From: Roseibium salinum
GTDB lineage: Bacteria; Pseudomonadota; Alphaproteobacteria; Rhizobiales; Stappiaceae
Assembly (NCBI RefSeq): GCF_026240905.1
Contig: NZ_JAPEVI010000003.1
Location: forward strand, 4,156,501 to 4,220,500
Reading direction: 5' to 3'
DNA: 64,000 bases
The notes under the pieces are model-generated. The model did not search any database. It saw only the letters and a program-made list of their open reading frames with translations, and was not told the origin of the DNA. The position numbers and the translations under genes are program-made. Positions 8,003 to 16,663 of the stretch are shown here, one piece after another (the stretch's first letter is position 1; the number at the start of each line of letters is the position of its first letter).

Positions 8003-9093
8003 ATGGCGCTTGAAGACTCTACCTACCGGATTGAACATACTATCGATGAAGACAAACTGCAGGCTCTTACAGGAAAAATTCTGCAAGACGTTGGCGGCGC
8101 GTTCGCCGTATTGCTCGGTTACATTGGAGACCAAACGGGGGTCTATGCCGCACTCCGGGACAATGGACCTTGCACCAGTGATGCGTTGGCTCGCGCATGT
8201 AATGTCGACGCGCGCTATTTGCAGGAATGGCTCAGCGCGCAAGCCGCCGCCGGCTATGTGCTGTATCACCCCGAGACGGATCGCTTTTCGCTGAGCCCGG
8301 AGCAAGCCACCACACTTGCGCAGGAAGGGCATCCGGCGTTCCTGCAGGGTTTTTCCAACTCCTTACCGCTCAGTTCACAACGCACGAAAAAGCGATCGAA
8401 ACGTCCCGGACTGGCGCTGGAAGGCCCTGGGGCGACCATCATGGATGCTGCTTTTGCGGTACCGACAGGTTCTTCCGTCCCGGCTATGAAGCCAATCTGA
8501 TCGACGCATGGCTTCCTGCGCTGGACGGTGTGGTCGAGAAGCTGAAGGGGGGATCCAAAGTCGCCGACATAGGCTGTGGTCACGGCAGCTCAACGGTCCT
8601 CATGGCCGGAGCATTTCCGGAAAGCTCCTTCATCGGCTACGACTTCCACGCGCCTTCAATCGTGACCGCGCGCGAGAAAGCAGCCCAGGCATCCGTTTCG
8701 GCCAATGCCCGATTTGAGGTGAAAGCGGTCAAGGAAATCGAAGAGGGCGGTTTCGATCTGGTGTGCATGTTTGACGCGTTGCACGACATGGGCGACCCGG
8801 TAGGGGCTGCCCGGGCAATTCGAAAGTCCCTGTCGCCGGGTGGCACTTTGATGCTTGTAGAGCCTCGCGCCGGCGACGACTTAACCGACAACCTCCACCT
8901 GCTCGGCCAGATCTTTTACTCAGCTTCCACGCTGGTGTGTACACCCGCGTCTCGCGCTCAAGAGGTCGGTTTGGCTCTGGGCGCTCAGGCGGGGTTCAAG
9001 CGCCTTACCGCCGTTCTGGAGGAAGCAGGCTTTTCACACGTCCGACTGGCGGTCCAGAGCGACACCAACATGGTGATCGAAGCACGGGCCTAA
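8003..9093 (+). pseudogene. SAM-dependent methyltransferase with winged-helix N-domain, frameshifted
   Basis: Two overlapping frames together make one normal protein of about 363 residues. The first (8003 to about 8350) gives the winged-helix dimerisation part, with GIGDQTGVYAALRDN-like sequence and DARYLQEWLSAQAAAGYV. The second (from about 8350 to 9093) gives PWGDHHGCCFCGTDRFFRPG, the SAM-binding motif VADIGCGHGSSTVLMA, and the motif VCMFDALHDMGDP. The join is at a run of five T (8350-8354). Six T would restore QGFFQL, so one T is missing. As read, the N-terminal product ends at 8500. It is either a real mutation or a homopolymer error. The start at 8003 is preceded by aagga. It is divergent from the AraC regulator. 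The substrate is unknown. Confidence 0.85.
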
Positions 9094-9109
9094 GGCTTTG
9101 GTGAAGCAA

Positions 9110-9140
9110 CTGCAGATGATCGTGTTTCGATCATCTGCAG
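9110..9140. repeat. 13-bp perfect hairpin between methyltransferase and PPOX genes
   Basis: CTGCAGATGATCG (9110-9122) and CGATCATCTGCAG (9128-9140) with a tgttt loop. It has no T tract, so it is not a standard terminator. It lies 25 nt before the next start codon and could affect translation, mRNA stability or attenuation. Confidence 0.7.
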
Positions 9141-9164
9141 CAACGCCTGTGGAAGGATCTCCAG

Positions 9165-9797
9165 ATGGAACAGCGGCGATTTGCAGAGGTGATTGAGACG
9201 CGTGCCCGGTTGCGGGAGATTATCAAGGAGCCCAGCCCGCTCGTAAGTCACAAGACTATCGACCATATCGACGAAATTTGCCGGCGGTTTATCGCTGCAA
9301 GTCCATTCGTCGTCGTGTCAGCACGGGGTGCCGGTGTTCGAACAAGTGTTTCGCCCAAGGGGGACGCACCGGGTTTCGTGACGGTTCTTGATGACAAGAC
9401 GCTAGCGATCCCGGAGCGGCTCGGAAACAACAGGGTCGACACGTTCGAATGTTTGCTAGAGGACCCGCGGGTCGGATTATTGTTCATGATCCCGGGCAAT
9501 GGTGACACCTTGCGGATGAGCGGTCGCGCCAAAATCGTGCAAGACGCGGTGTTGCAGGGAAAGTTAGCCGTGAAGGGACGGCCTCCTGCACTGGTCCTGG
9601 TTGTCAACGTGGAAGAGGCTTTCCTTCATTGCGCGAAGTCCATTGCGCGCAGCAGGTTGTGGCAACCTGAGTTCTGGCCACCGCTCGACGACGTGCCCAG
9701 CCTCGCCCAGGCGATGGTCGCTCACGGCAAGCTCTCCAGCTCTTTGGCAGACGTGCAGGACATCATCGACAATGACGCTCAGCACCGCCTTTATTGA
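9165..9797 (+). CDS. Pyridoxamine 5'-phosphate oxidase family flavoprotein
   Basis: A 210-residue member of the PPOX split-barrel family (the MSMEG_1061-like branch). Members bind FMN or F420 and reduce or oxidise small molecules. Seen here are the FVVVSARGAGVRTSVSPKGD segment, then PGFVTVLDDKTLAIPERLGNN, and LLEDPRVGLLFMIPGNGDTLRMSG, the characteristic core. The C-terminal CAKSIARSRLWQPEFWPP is also typical of this branch. The start is supported by aagga 7 nt upstream. It is likely co-transcribed with the methyltransferase before it, with a hairpin in between. The substrate is unknown. Confidence 0.85.
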   Translation: MEQRRFAEVIETRARLREIIKEPSPLVSHKTIDHIDEICRRFIAASPFVVVSARGAGVRTSVSPKGDAPGFVTVLDDKTLAIPERLGNNRVDTFECLLEDPRVGLLFMIPGNGDTLRMSGRAKIVQDAVLQGKLAVKGRPPALVLVVNVEEAFLHCAKSIARSRLWQPEFWPPLDDVPSLAQAMVAHGKLSSSLADVQDIIDNDAQHRLY

Positions 9798-9915
9798 ATG
9801 CCTGTGAAGCGCGCCGGTTCAAGTTCATCACGCTTGTGACGGCAGCCGTGGTCCGGAAAGTATTTCTTCTCGACGAAGTCCATTAATTTGACCAAGTGTG
9901 TGAAAGTTCCGAGAA

Positions 9916-10641
9916 ATGCAGTCTGTACGTGAACACTATGAACAGTTTCTGGCCAAGAACTATACCTGGATGGTCGGTCAATCCATAGAAGACAAGAGCG
10001 AAGAGCAGCTGGAGCTTCTGAAGATCGCAGGCATTTCGGCTCCGGGTGTTGCTGTGGATCTTGGGTGCGGTCCCGGATATCAGTCTCTCGCACTGCTCGA
10101 TCTGGGTGCGCGACATGTCCACGCAATCGATTTCAATCAGAGCCTGCTCGAGTACCTGGGCCAGCAGACACGCGGCTTGCAGGTTGATCTTCACAATGCG
10201 GATATCGTCGACTTTCACCACATCCTGCACGGCCCGGTCGATACCGTCGTGTGCATGGGTGACACCCTGACGCATTTGGCGTCCTTGGAGGACGTCGAGT
10301 CACTGATTTCCAATATCGCCGCGATGCTATCGACTACCGGCCGAGTGGTCATCTCCTGGCGCGACCTGACGAGAACACCATCCGGCCTGGATCGTTTTAT
10401 CCAGGTTCGCGCGTCGGACGACAAGATAATGCTCTGCTTCCTGGAAGACCAGGGAGACCGCGTTCTGGTGCACGATTTGCTGCACGTCAGGACACCTCAA
10501 GGCTGGACCCTTGAAAAGAGTGCGTACCCCAAACTGAAAATCCCGGTTGAGTGGCTTCATGCGAGCCTGTCAAATGCGGGGCTGGAAATCCTCCATAGCG
10601 ATGTGCATGGGGGCATGACAGTCACCACAGCAGGACGGTGA
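9916..10641 (+). CDS. Class I SAM-dependent methyltransferase
   Basis: A 241-residue protein with the SAM-binding motif VAVDLGCGPGYQSLALLDLG (about residues 45-64), the acidic end of strand 2 (VHAIDFNQSLLEYL), and motif IV-like VDTVVCMGDTLTHLASLED. The C-terminal half has the beta-rich substrate region. The start at 9916 follows from the fold; no clear ribosome site is seen. Codon use is less GC-biased than in the flanking genes. It belongs to the same inserted segment as the AraC regulator and PPOX protein. The substrate is not inferable. Confidence 0.85.
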   Translation: MQSVREHYEQFLAKNYTWMVGQSIEDKSEEQLELLKIAGISAPGVAVDLGCGPGYQSLALLDLGARHVHAIDFNQSLLEYLGQQTRGLQVDLHNADIVDFHHILHGPVDTVVCMGDTLTHLASLEDVESLISNIAAMLSTTGRVVISWRDLTRTPSGLDRFIQVRASDDKIMLCFLEDQGDRVLVHDLLHVRTPQGWTLEKSAYPKLKIPVEWLHASLSNAGLEILHSDVHGGMTVTTAGR

Positions 10642-10714
10642 TCAAAGCGGTGATCAAAGCTCGGGCATCCGCTTTGCCCAGGCCGGCGAAACTCCACCGC
10701 TCGCAGACGCATTT

Positions 10715-10841
10715 GCCCCAATTTCCGCCGAACCCCGAGCCTCACCGCTCCGTCAGCTTCAACTCGATCCGCCGGTTCTTCGCCAGTGCTTCCGGCGAGT
10801 CGCCTTCCGCCAGCGGCTGGTGTTCGCCGAAGCCGGCGGCG
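10715..10841. repeat. Direct repeat, resident copy (3' end of ompA-like gene)
   Basis: This matches 6462-6587 in the same orientation, including about 25 bases beyond the stop codon. The two copies enclose the segment 6588-10714. This copy is continuous with the intact gene and so appears to be the original. Confidence 0.85.
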
Positions 10842-11776
10842 ACGAGGCGTTTCGGGTCGACGCCCTGTTGGATGAGGTAGCGCACGACGGAGATCGCGCG
10901 GGCGGCGGAGAGTTCCCAGTTGTTGCGCAGGCGGCCCGCGCCGGAGAGCGGGCGGGCGTCGGTGTGGCCGTCGACGCGCAGCACCCAGTTGATCTCGTCG
11001 GGGATCTGCAGGCTCAGTTCCTGGATGGCCTCGGCGAGCTTTTCGAGCTCCTGCTGGCCGGCCGGGTTGATGTCTTCGGAGCCGGAATCGAACAGCACTT
11101 CGGACTGAAAGACGAAGCGGTCGCCGACCACAGAGATGTCGGAGCGCTGCGACAGGATTTCGCGCAGCCGGCCGAAGAAGTCGGAGCGGTAGCGGGAGAG
11201 TTCCTGAACGCGCTGGACCAGCGCGGCGTTGAGGCGGCGGCCGAGGCTGGCGATCTTTGCCTGGCTTTCGGATTCTTTCGCCTCGGCGGCGTCGAGCGCC
11301 GCGTTGGCGGCGGCGATCTGGCGGCGGAGCGCGGAAATCTGCTGGTTGAGCAGTTCGACCTGAGCAAGCGCCGCCTGGCTGACCTGGCGTTCGTCGTCCA
11401 GTAGGTTCTCCAGCCGGGCCGCCTTGCCGCCGGCGGCATCGGCTTCGCCGGAGCTGCTTTCAAGCAAACCCTGCAGGCGGGCCTGTTCGTCTTGCGCGTC
11501 GCTCAGGCTCGCGCGCAGGCCCTGAATGGTATCCTCCAGGTCGGTGGAACTTGCCCGTTCCAGGGCCAGCAACTGGGTCAGTTCGTTGATCTGGGCGTTC
11601 AGCCTGTTGAGCACCGTGTCGCGGCCGGAAAGCTGCTGCGACAGGAAGAACTGGGCGATCATGAAGATCGACAGCAGGAAAATGATGACGAGCAGAAGCG
11701 TCGCCATGGCGTCGACGAAGCCGGGCCAGTAGTCCGTTGACTGGGCGCGGCGGCGGCCGCGGTATCCTGCCGCCAT
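10742..11776 (-). CDS. OmpA-domain peptidoglycan-binding protein, MotB/ZorB-like partner
   Basis: A 344-residue inner-membrane protein. Residues about 18-42 form a single transmembrane helix (VDAMATLLLVIIFLLSIFMI) with an aspartate at its start, like the proton-carrying Asp of MotB. A long coiled coil follows (about 55-190). A C-terminal OmpA/MotB domain binds peptidoglycan; NWVLRVDGHTDARPLSG and AAGFGEHQPLAEG are its hallmarks. The start at 11776 has aaggag 7 nt upstream. It lies 4 nt after the MotA-like gene, so the two are surely co-expressed as a stator-like ion channel. It is not next to flagellar genes. Confidence 0.9.
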   Translation of the reverse strand: MAAGYRGRRRAQSTDYWPGFVDAMATLLLVIIFLLSIFMIAQFFLSQQLSGRDTVLNRLNAQINELTQLLALERASSTDLEDTIQGLRASLSDAQDEQARLQGLLESSSGEADAAGGKAARLENLLDDERQVSQAALAQVELLNQQISALRRQIAAANAALDAAEAKESESQAKIASLGRRLNAALVQRVQELSRYRSDFFGRLREILSQRSDISVVGDRFVFQSEVLFDSGSEDINPAGQQELEKLAEAIQELSLQIPDEINWVLRVDGHTDARPLSGAGRLRNNWELSAARAISVVRYLIQQGVDPKRLVAAGFGEHQPLAEGDSPEALAKNRRIELKLTER

Positions 11777-11780
11777 GGCG

Positions 11781-12770
11781 CTACTCCTTTGCGCGGTCGA
11801 AGGCCGCGGCGATGGAGGACAGAAGCCCCTCGATCCGTTTCTGCTGCTCGCCCTGGGACTCGGCCCAGTCGCGCATCATCTGCTGCTCGGAACGCACATG
11901 CTTGACCAGGCCCTGAATGCCCTCGGCAAGGTTGGCCATGGCCTGGTTGGCGTTGCGGCTGCCGCCTTCCTCGAGGCTCTTCTGCAGGGCGGTGATCGAG
12001 GCCTGGATCTGTTCGACGCCGGGGGAGACCGAGGAGGTGAAGACGCCTTCTTCCGGTTCGATATCGGTGACGGTGGAGAGCCAGTCTTCCAGTTCGGTAT
12101 AAAAGCGGTTCTGCGCCTGGCCGGCCTGCAGGTCGAGGAAGCCGAGAACCAGGGATCCGGTGAGGCCGAAGAGCGAGGACGAGAAGGCGGTGCCCATGCC
12201 GGACAGCGGCGCCTCCAGCCCGGCCTTGAGATCCTCGAAGATCACATTCGCATCGCCCGCGCCGACGTCGAGGGACTGGATGGTGGCGCCGACGGAGCTG
12301 ACGGTCTGAAGCAGGCCCCAGAAGGTGCCGAGCAGACCGAGGAACACCAGCAGGCCCGTCAGGTAGCGCGAAATCTCGCGTGATTCCTCCAGGCGCATGC
12401 CGATGGAATCGAGAATCGAACGCGCGGTGGTCGGCGTAAGCGCCATGTCGCCGGCCTTGTTGGCCAGGAGTGAGGCCATCGGAGAGAGCAGGACGGGCGA
12501 GCGCGTGTCCAGGGCCGGGTCACCCATCCGGAAACTGTTGACCCAGGAGATTTCCGGAAACAGCCGGATTACCCTGCCGAACAGCAGGAGAACCCCGAAA
12601 ACGCCGACAAATACGATCAGGCCGTTGAGGCCCGGGTTGCTCATGAACGCTGTAGAAATCTGCGGGAACAAGATGAAGGCGATGAAGGCGACGATCACCA
12701 GGAAGATGATCATGAAGGTCAGATACGCCCTCGGGCTGGACAGACTGTAGGGGTCAAATTCACGGGCCAT
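11781..12770 (-). CDS. MotA/TolQ/ExbB-type proton channel protein
   Basis: About 329 residues from the ATG at 12770 (MAREFDPYSL). Four hydrophobic segments are visible: YLTFMIIFLVIVAFIAFILF and GLIVFVGVFGVLLLFGRVI near the N-terminus, then the paired family helices ISRYLTGLLVFLGLLGTFWG and MGTAFSSSLFGLTGSLVLGF, which match the MotA/TolQ/ExbB core. The C-terminal cytoplasmic part is helical (TALQKSLEEGG and so on). A TTG at 12779 with gaggtg 5 nt upstream is another possible start; the frame also runs open to 12866. Its partner is the OmpA-type protein just downstream. The pair is conserved beside suhB/efp in related bacteria (recollection); the cellular role is not established. Confidence 0.88.
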   Translation of the reverse strand: MAREFDPYSLSSPRAYLTFMIIFLVIVAFIAFILFPQISTAFMSNPGLNGLIVFVGVFGVLLLFGRVIRLFPEISWVNSFRMGDPALDTRSPVLLSPMASLLANKAGDMALTPTTARSILDSIGMRLEESREISRYLTGLLVFLGLLGTFWGLLQTVSSVGATIQSLDVGAGDANVIFEDLKAGLEAPLSGMGTAFSSSLFGLTGSLVLGFLDLQAGQAQNRFYTELEDWLSTVTDIEPEEGVFTSSVSPGVEQIQASITALQKSLEEGGSRNANQAMANLAEGIQGLVKHVRSEQQMMRDWAESQGEQQKRIEGLLSSIAAAFDRAKE

Positions 12771-13001
12771 AATGCGCAATAGATCACCTCTTGCTCCAGA
12801 GCGTAAGGCGATTGATAACGTGATTTTTAACGCCTTGGAAACCTCCAATCGTCCCGAGAGGGCCAATTAAAGTTGAAAAACCCGTAATCTGGCGCATTCA
12901 GGCAATACAAGGTCATTGCCGCGGGAAGCGATCCGGGCGAAGCCTTGGCAGCAGGTTGCCTCTCGGACGTTTGTTGGAGGGCCGAAAAGGCGGCCCTGTT
13001 C

Positions 13002-13841
13002 TCAGGACGCGGATGTGTCCGTGGCGACTTCCTGAGTGCCGTCTGCCGGTGCCTCGGCCTGTTTCAGGAGACGGAGCAGGTACTTGTGGGCAAATTCATT
13101 GCCGACGACCACGTCTCCGCTTTCCATCATCTTGTTCCTGCCAGCCATGTCGCTGACGAAGCCGCCGGCTTCGCGCACCAGAAGGATACCGGCGGCAATG
13201 TCCCAGGAGTTCAGGTTGCGCTCCCAGAACCCGTCCACCCGCCCCGAGGCGGTCCAGGCGAGATCGAGGGCGGCGGCGCCCATGCGCCGGACGCCGGCGA
13301 CTTCGGGCATGATGAAGCGAAGTTCGCGCAAGGTCCGTCCGTGGTCACCCTTGCCGATGAACGGAAGCCCGGTGGCGAACACCATGTCCGTCAGGTCGGT
13401 GCGCCCGGCCACCCGCAGGCGCCGGTCGTTGAGATATGCGCCCCGGCCGCGTTCGGCGGTGTAGAGCTCGTCCATCACCGGGTTGTAGACGACGCCGGCA
13501 ACGATCTCCCCGGCCCGTTCGAGCGCGATGGAGGTTGCGAAGAGCGGGATGCCGTGGAGGAAATTGGTGGTGCCGTCGAGCGGGTCGATATGCCAGCGGT
13601 GCTGGCCGTCGGAGCCTTCGACCTCGCCGCTTTCCTCCATGACCAGACCGTAGGTCGGGCGGGCTCTGGTCAGCTCGCTGCGCACGATTTCCTCGGCGCG
13701 GCGATCGGCGGCCGAAACGAAATCGCCGGGTCCCTTGCGGGACACCTGCAGGTTTTCCACTTCACCGAAATCGCGCACCAGAGAACGTCCGGCCTTGATT
13801 GCGGCTTGAACCATCACGTTGAGGAGAGCTGTGCGGGCCAT
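13002..13841 (-). CDS. suhB: Inositol monophosphatase family protein (SuhB-like)
   Basis: A 279-residue magnesium-dependent phosphatase of the inositol monophosphatase family. The metal sites are present: MEESGE (about 68-73) and WHIDPLDGTTNFLHG (Asp86, Asp89), and the C-terminal NSWDIAAGILLVREAGG with the third metal aspartate. SuhB proteins also act in rRNA antitermination and RNA maturation in some bacteria, so enzyme activity alone may not explain conservation. It lies downstream of efp on the same strand. Confidence 0.93.
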   Translation of the reverse strand: MARTALLNVMVQAAIKAGRSLVRDFGEVENLQVSRKGPGDFVSAADRRAEEIVRSELTRARPTYGLVMEESGEVEGSDGQHRWHIDPLDGTTNFLHGIPLFATSIALERAGEIVAGVVYNPVMDELYTAERGRGAYLNDRRLRVAGRTDLTDMVFATGLPFIGKGDHGRTLRELRFIMPEVAGVRRMGAAALDLAWTASGRVDGFWERNLNSWDIAAGILLVREAGGFVSDMAGRNKMMESGDVVVGNEFAHKYLLRLLKQAEAPADGTQEVATDTSAS

Positions 13842-13914
13842 CGACTGTCACTTGTTGTTGGGCATTGCCCGGCCGGAACCGGGCACACCAGTATGATTGT
13901 ATTCTCAGGCCGGG

Positions 13915-14478
13915 TCAGTCGGCGCGGCGGACATATTCCAGCGTGCCGGTGTCCACGATGATCTTCTCGCCGGCGGTGATGAACGGCGGCACCATGACAC
14001 GCACGCCGTTTTCCATGAGCGCGGGCTTGTAGGAGGAGGACTGGGTCTGTCCCTTCACCACGGCATCGGCTTCACTGATTTCCAGCGTCACATGCTGGGG
14101 CAGGGTGATGCCGATCGGGCGCTCTTCGTGCATTTCCACGGTCACCATCATGCCGTCCTGAAGGAAGGCGGCACGGTCGCCGACGAAATCCATCTGCAGT
14201 TCCAGCTGCTCGTAGGTTTCCGTATCCATGAAGATCAGCATGTCTTCCTGGGTGTAAAGGTACTGGAAGTCCTTCTGCTCCAGGCGGACGCGCTCGACCT
14301 TGTCTTCGGAGCGGAAACGCTCGTTGAGCTTGCGGCCGTCGATCAGGTTCTTCATTTCGACCTGAGCAAAGGCGCCGCCTTTGCCCGGCTTCACGTGCTG
14401 GACCTTGACGACGGCCCACAGCGTTTCCTGATGCTGCAGCACGTTACCGGGTTTTATTTCGTTTCCGTTGATCTTCAT
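13915..14478 (-). CDS. efp: Elongation factor P
   Basis: A 187-residue EF-P, which relieves ribosome stalling at polyproline. The N-terminal KOW-like domain carries [16 protein letters not shown] with Lys33 at the tip that is modified (beta-lysylation type) in Lys-form EF-Ps. OB domains II and III follow, ending [18 protein letters not shown]. The proline-rich TolA and the large acidic protein of this window are plausible clients. The start gives the family N-terminus [14 protein letters not shown]. Confidence 0.97.
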   Translation of the reverse strand: MKINGNEIKPGNVLQHQETLWAVVKVQHVKPGKGGAFAQVEMKNLIDGRKLNERFRSEDKVERVRLEQKDFQYLYTQEDMLIFMDTETYEQLELQMDFVGDRAAFLQDGMMVTVEMHEERPIGITLPQHVTLEISEADAVVKGQTQSSSYKPALMENGVRVMVPPFITAGEKIIVDTGTLEYVRRAD

Positions 14479-14671
14479 GGAACGACCGACTTTTCAATTT
14501 GTTTGGATCTGAAGCGGCACGGCGACCAGCGTAGAAGGCTGGCGTGCACAAATTCGCTCGCGCCTGTCCATCACAAAAGCCGGTCCGATTCAAGGAAAAA
14601 GGCGATCAGGCGCATGTCCTGGTGAAGTTAGGCCCTTTGGCCGGTGCGCTTTTGCCCGGGGATTGCAAAGT

Positions 14672-15868
14672 TTACGGAGATTCCCTGGCCGGATCCTCGG
14701 AGGGCGCCATCAGCGTCGCCGAATACTGCTCCGCCAGTTTGCGGGCTTCGCCCATGGTTTCCTCATCGAGGGATTCCACGATCCGGTCGAGTTCCAGATC
14801 GTTGACGCCGAGCGTGCGGGCGATCAGGTGCCAGCCGGCGGCGGCCGCATAATCCTGTTCCCGGCCGCGGCCGTAGGCATAGATCCGCGCCAGCCGGTTC
14901 ATGGCGACCGGGTTGCCGGAGGTCGCGGCGCGCTCGAACCAGTCGGCGGCTTCCGCCTCGTTGGGTTCGACCCCTTTGCCCTGGAAGCGGAGGATGCCGT
15001 AATAGACCTGCGCGGACTTGTGGCCGCGCCGTGCGGCCCGGCCCAGCCAGAAGGCGCCCTGGCCGGGGTCGTTCAGGCCGCTCCGCGATTCCAGATAGGA
15101 CAGGCCGAGGGCATATTGTGCTTCCGGATCGTTGAGTTTGGCGGCCTTTTCCAGGAGTTCGCGCGCCTTTTCCTCGTCATAGGGCCGGCCTTCGCCTTCC
15201 TGGTAAAGCAGGGCGAGATTGTAGAGCGCGGAGGCATTGCCCGCGTCGGCGGCCTGCTCGAAGAGATCGGCGGCCTTCTCCTTGTCCTTTTCCACGCCGG
15301 TGCCGAGCAGGTGGAACTGGGCAAGCTGCATGGCCGACCCGGCATCGCCGGCCTTGGCCGCGAGGGCGTACCAGTCGGCTGCCTTGGCCTTGTCCTGCTT
15401 GATGCCGAGACCGGCCTCGTGCAACACGCCGAGCAGCGCCTGAGCCGCCTTGTTGCCTGCCTCGGCCAGCGGCGTGGCCAGGCCCAGGGCGGTCAGGAAC
15501 CAGCCGCGCTGGAATGCGGAGTAGGCGGTGTCCGCCGTCGCCTGCTCACCTTCCTCGAGTTTCGGCGGGCCGACATCGACGATGCTCAAAAGGGTCTTGC
15601 TGTTGGTCGTGACATCGACCAGCACGGACTGCTGGCCGGGGGCAACGGCTGCCGGCGGGTTGACTTGCGGCGGGACAACTTCGGCCGCGTCGCCTTCAGG
15701 CGGGGCTGCTTGCGGTGCGCCGTCTTCCGCCGCCGTGTCCGGCGTGGCGTCCGTTCCGCCGCTCTCCTGCGCCAGCAGGCCGGGGCCGGGCAGGGCGATC
15801 AGCAGTGCGGCGGCCAGGAGGAGCGCGGTCCGGCTGTTCCGGCAAAGCCAACTCATTTCCTTCGCCAT
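14672..15868 (-). CDS. Sel1-repeat (SLR/TPR-like) exported protein
   Basis: A 398-residue protein. The N-terminus is a signal sequence (TALLLAAALLIALPGPGLLA followed by Gln) with a cut expected near residue 34. A proline/alanine/glutamate-rich linker runs to about 85. At least six Sel1 repeats of 36 residues follow, each with the A-x-WY/LF-x-A-A-x-x-G pattern (for example AADWYALAAKAGDAGSAM, AADLFEQAADAGNASALYN). Sel1 proteins are periplasmic scaffolds. The start at 15868 has gagg 5 nt before. The partner is unknown. Confidence 0.88.
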   Translation of the reverse strand: MAKEMSWLCRNSRTALLLAAALLIALPGPGLLAQESGGTDATPDTAAEDGAPQAAPPEGDAAEVVPPQVNPPAAVAPGQQSVLVDVTTNSKTLLSIVDVGPPKLEEGEQATADTAYSAFQRGWFLTALGLATPLAEAGNKAAQALLGVLHEAGLGIKQDKAKAADWYALAAKAGDAGSAMQLAQFHLLGTGVEKDKEKAADLFEQAADAGNASALYNLALLYQEGEGRPYDEEKARELLEKAAKLNDPEAQYALGLSYLESRSGLNDPGQGAFWLGRAARRGHKSAQVYYGILRFQGKGVEPNEAEAADWFERAATSGNPVAMNRLARIYAYGRGREQDYAAAAGWHLIARTLGVNDLELDRIVESLDEETMGEARKLAEQYSATLMAPSEDPARESP

Positions 15869-15895
15869 TTCGTCCTCATTTGTGGGTCCGCACCC

Positions 15896-16573
15896 CTAGT
15901 CGGTGTCAACAAACGGATGGGCCTCCAGAATCCGGTTAGCCTCCGAAATCACTGTTGAGATATCCGCGCCGGATTGCCAGACGGCATCCTTCAGCGCCAC
16001 GAAATCCGCTCCCGTTGCCGCCACATCCCCAAGGGTATCGATCGAGTTTCCGGCAAGGGCGACGCAGGGTGTCTGGAAGAGTTCCGCCCACCACTCGGCA
16101 CTCGAAAGCGTTCTGGGGTGGGCGTTTTCCTCTTCTTCGAGGTCCAGCTTGCCGAAGAAGATATAATCGACACCGGTTTCCGCCCATTCCATGGCGTCGT
16201 GCTTGAGCTTGGTGCCGCCCGTGCCGACGATCTTCTCGGGCTGGAAGCTTTCCACCGCCAGCTTCAGGTCGTCCAGGGAAGTGTCGACATGAACGCCGTC
16301 CGCGCCGCTTCTGCCCGCGGCCTGGGTGTCCTGGTAGACGATCGCCGCCGCGCCGCCTTCCTGGATGACCGGCACCAGCGTTGTCGCTGCCGCCTGGATG
16401 TCCTTGGTGCCTGCGCCGGGCATGTAGATCATCACGCACGCGATGTCGCCGCCGGAGAAGGCCTGCTTGAGCTTTCCGCCCAGGTCAGCGGCATCGAATT
16501 CCGGTGGCGTTATCAGAAAAATGCGCGGGCGGTTCACGTTGGATGGTCCTGCTCGATCGGGTGCAAATGGCAC
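15896..16573 (-). CDS. thiE: Thiamine phosphate synthase (ThiE family)
   Basis: About 225 residues with a TIM-barrel ThiE/TenI fold that couples the thiazole and pyrimidine phosphates. Visible segments are PRIFLITPPEFDAADL at the N-terminus, AAIVYQDTQAAGRSGADGVH (the equivalent of the D-x-A-x-x-x-GADGVH loop), and the C-terminal ATGADFVALKDAVWQS. The usual SxHTxxE loop is replaced by VGTGGTKLKHDAMEW, as in the divergent alphaproteobacterial type, so activity is likely but not certain. Starts are GTG at 16573 or GTG at 16537; the latter has agga 9 nt upstream and gives MNRPRIFLITPP. Confidence 0.75.
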   Translation of the reverse strand: MPFAPDRAGPSNVNRPRIFLITPPEFDAADLGGKLKQAFSGGDIACVMIYMPGAGTKDIQAAATTLVPVIQEGGAAAIVYQDTQAAGRSGADGVHVDTSLDDLKLAVESFQPEKIVGTGGTKLKHDAMEWAETGVDYIFFGKLDLEEEENAHPRTLSSAEWWAELFQTPCVALAGNSIDTLGDVAATGADFVALKDAVWQSGADISTVISEANRILEAHPFVDTD

Positions 16574-16663
16574 ATTGCCATGTTCTTGTCCCTAATGACG
16601 GCGAAAGAGGGACGCAAGGCCCCTCTTTCAAGAAAGTGAATGAAACCGTCCCTGGACCGCCGA

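Noticed and set aside
10742..12770. A Zorya-type anti-phage system
   Set aside because: The MotA/OmpA pair has the right architecture, but no ZorC, ZorD or ZorE-like gene is nearby, and the flanking suhB/efp context looks like housekeeping.
13842..13914. A suhB-type regulatory RNA in front of suhB
   Set aside because: The gap is only 73 bp and shows one ordinary GC hairpin. I could not match it to the described motif.
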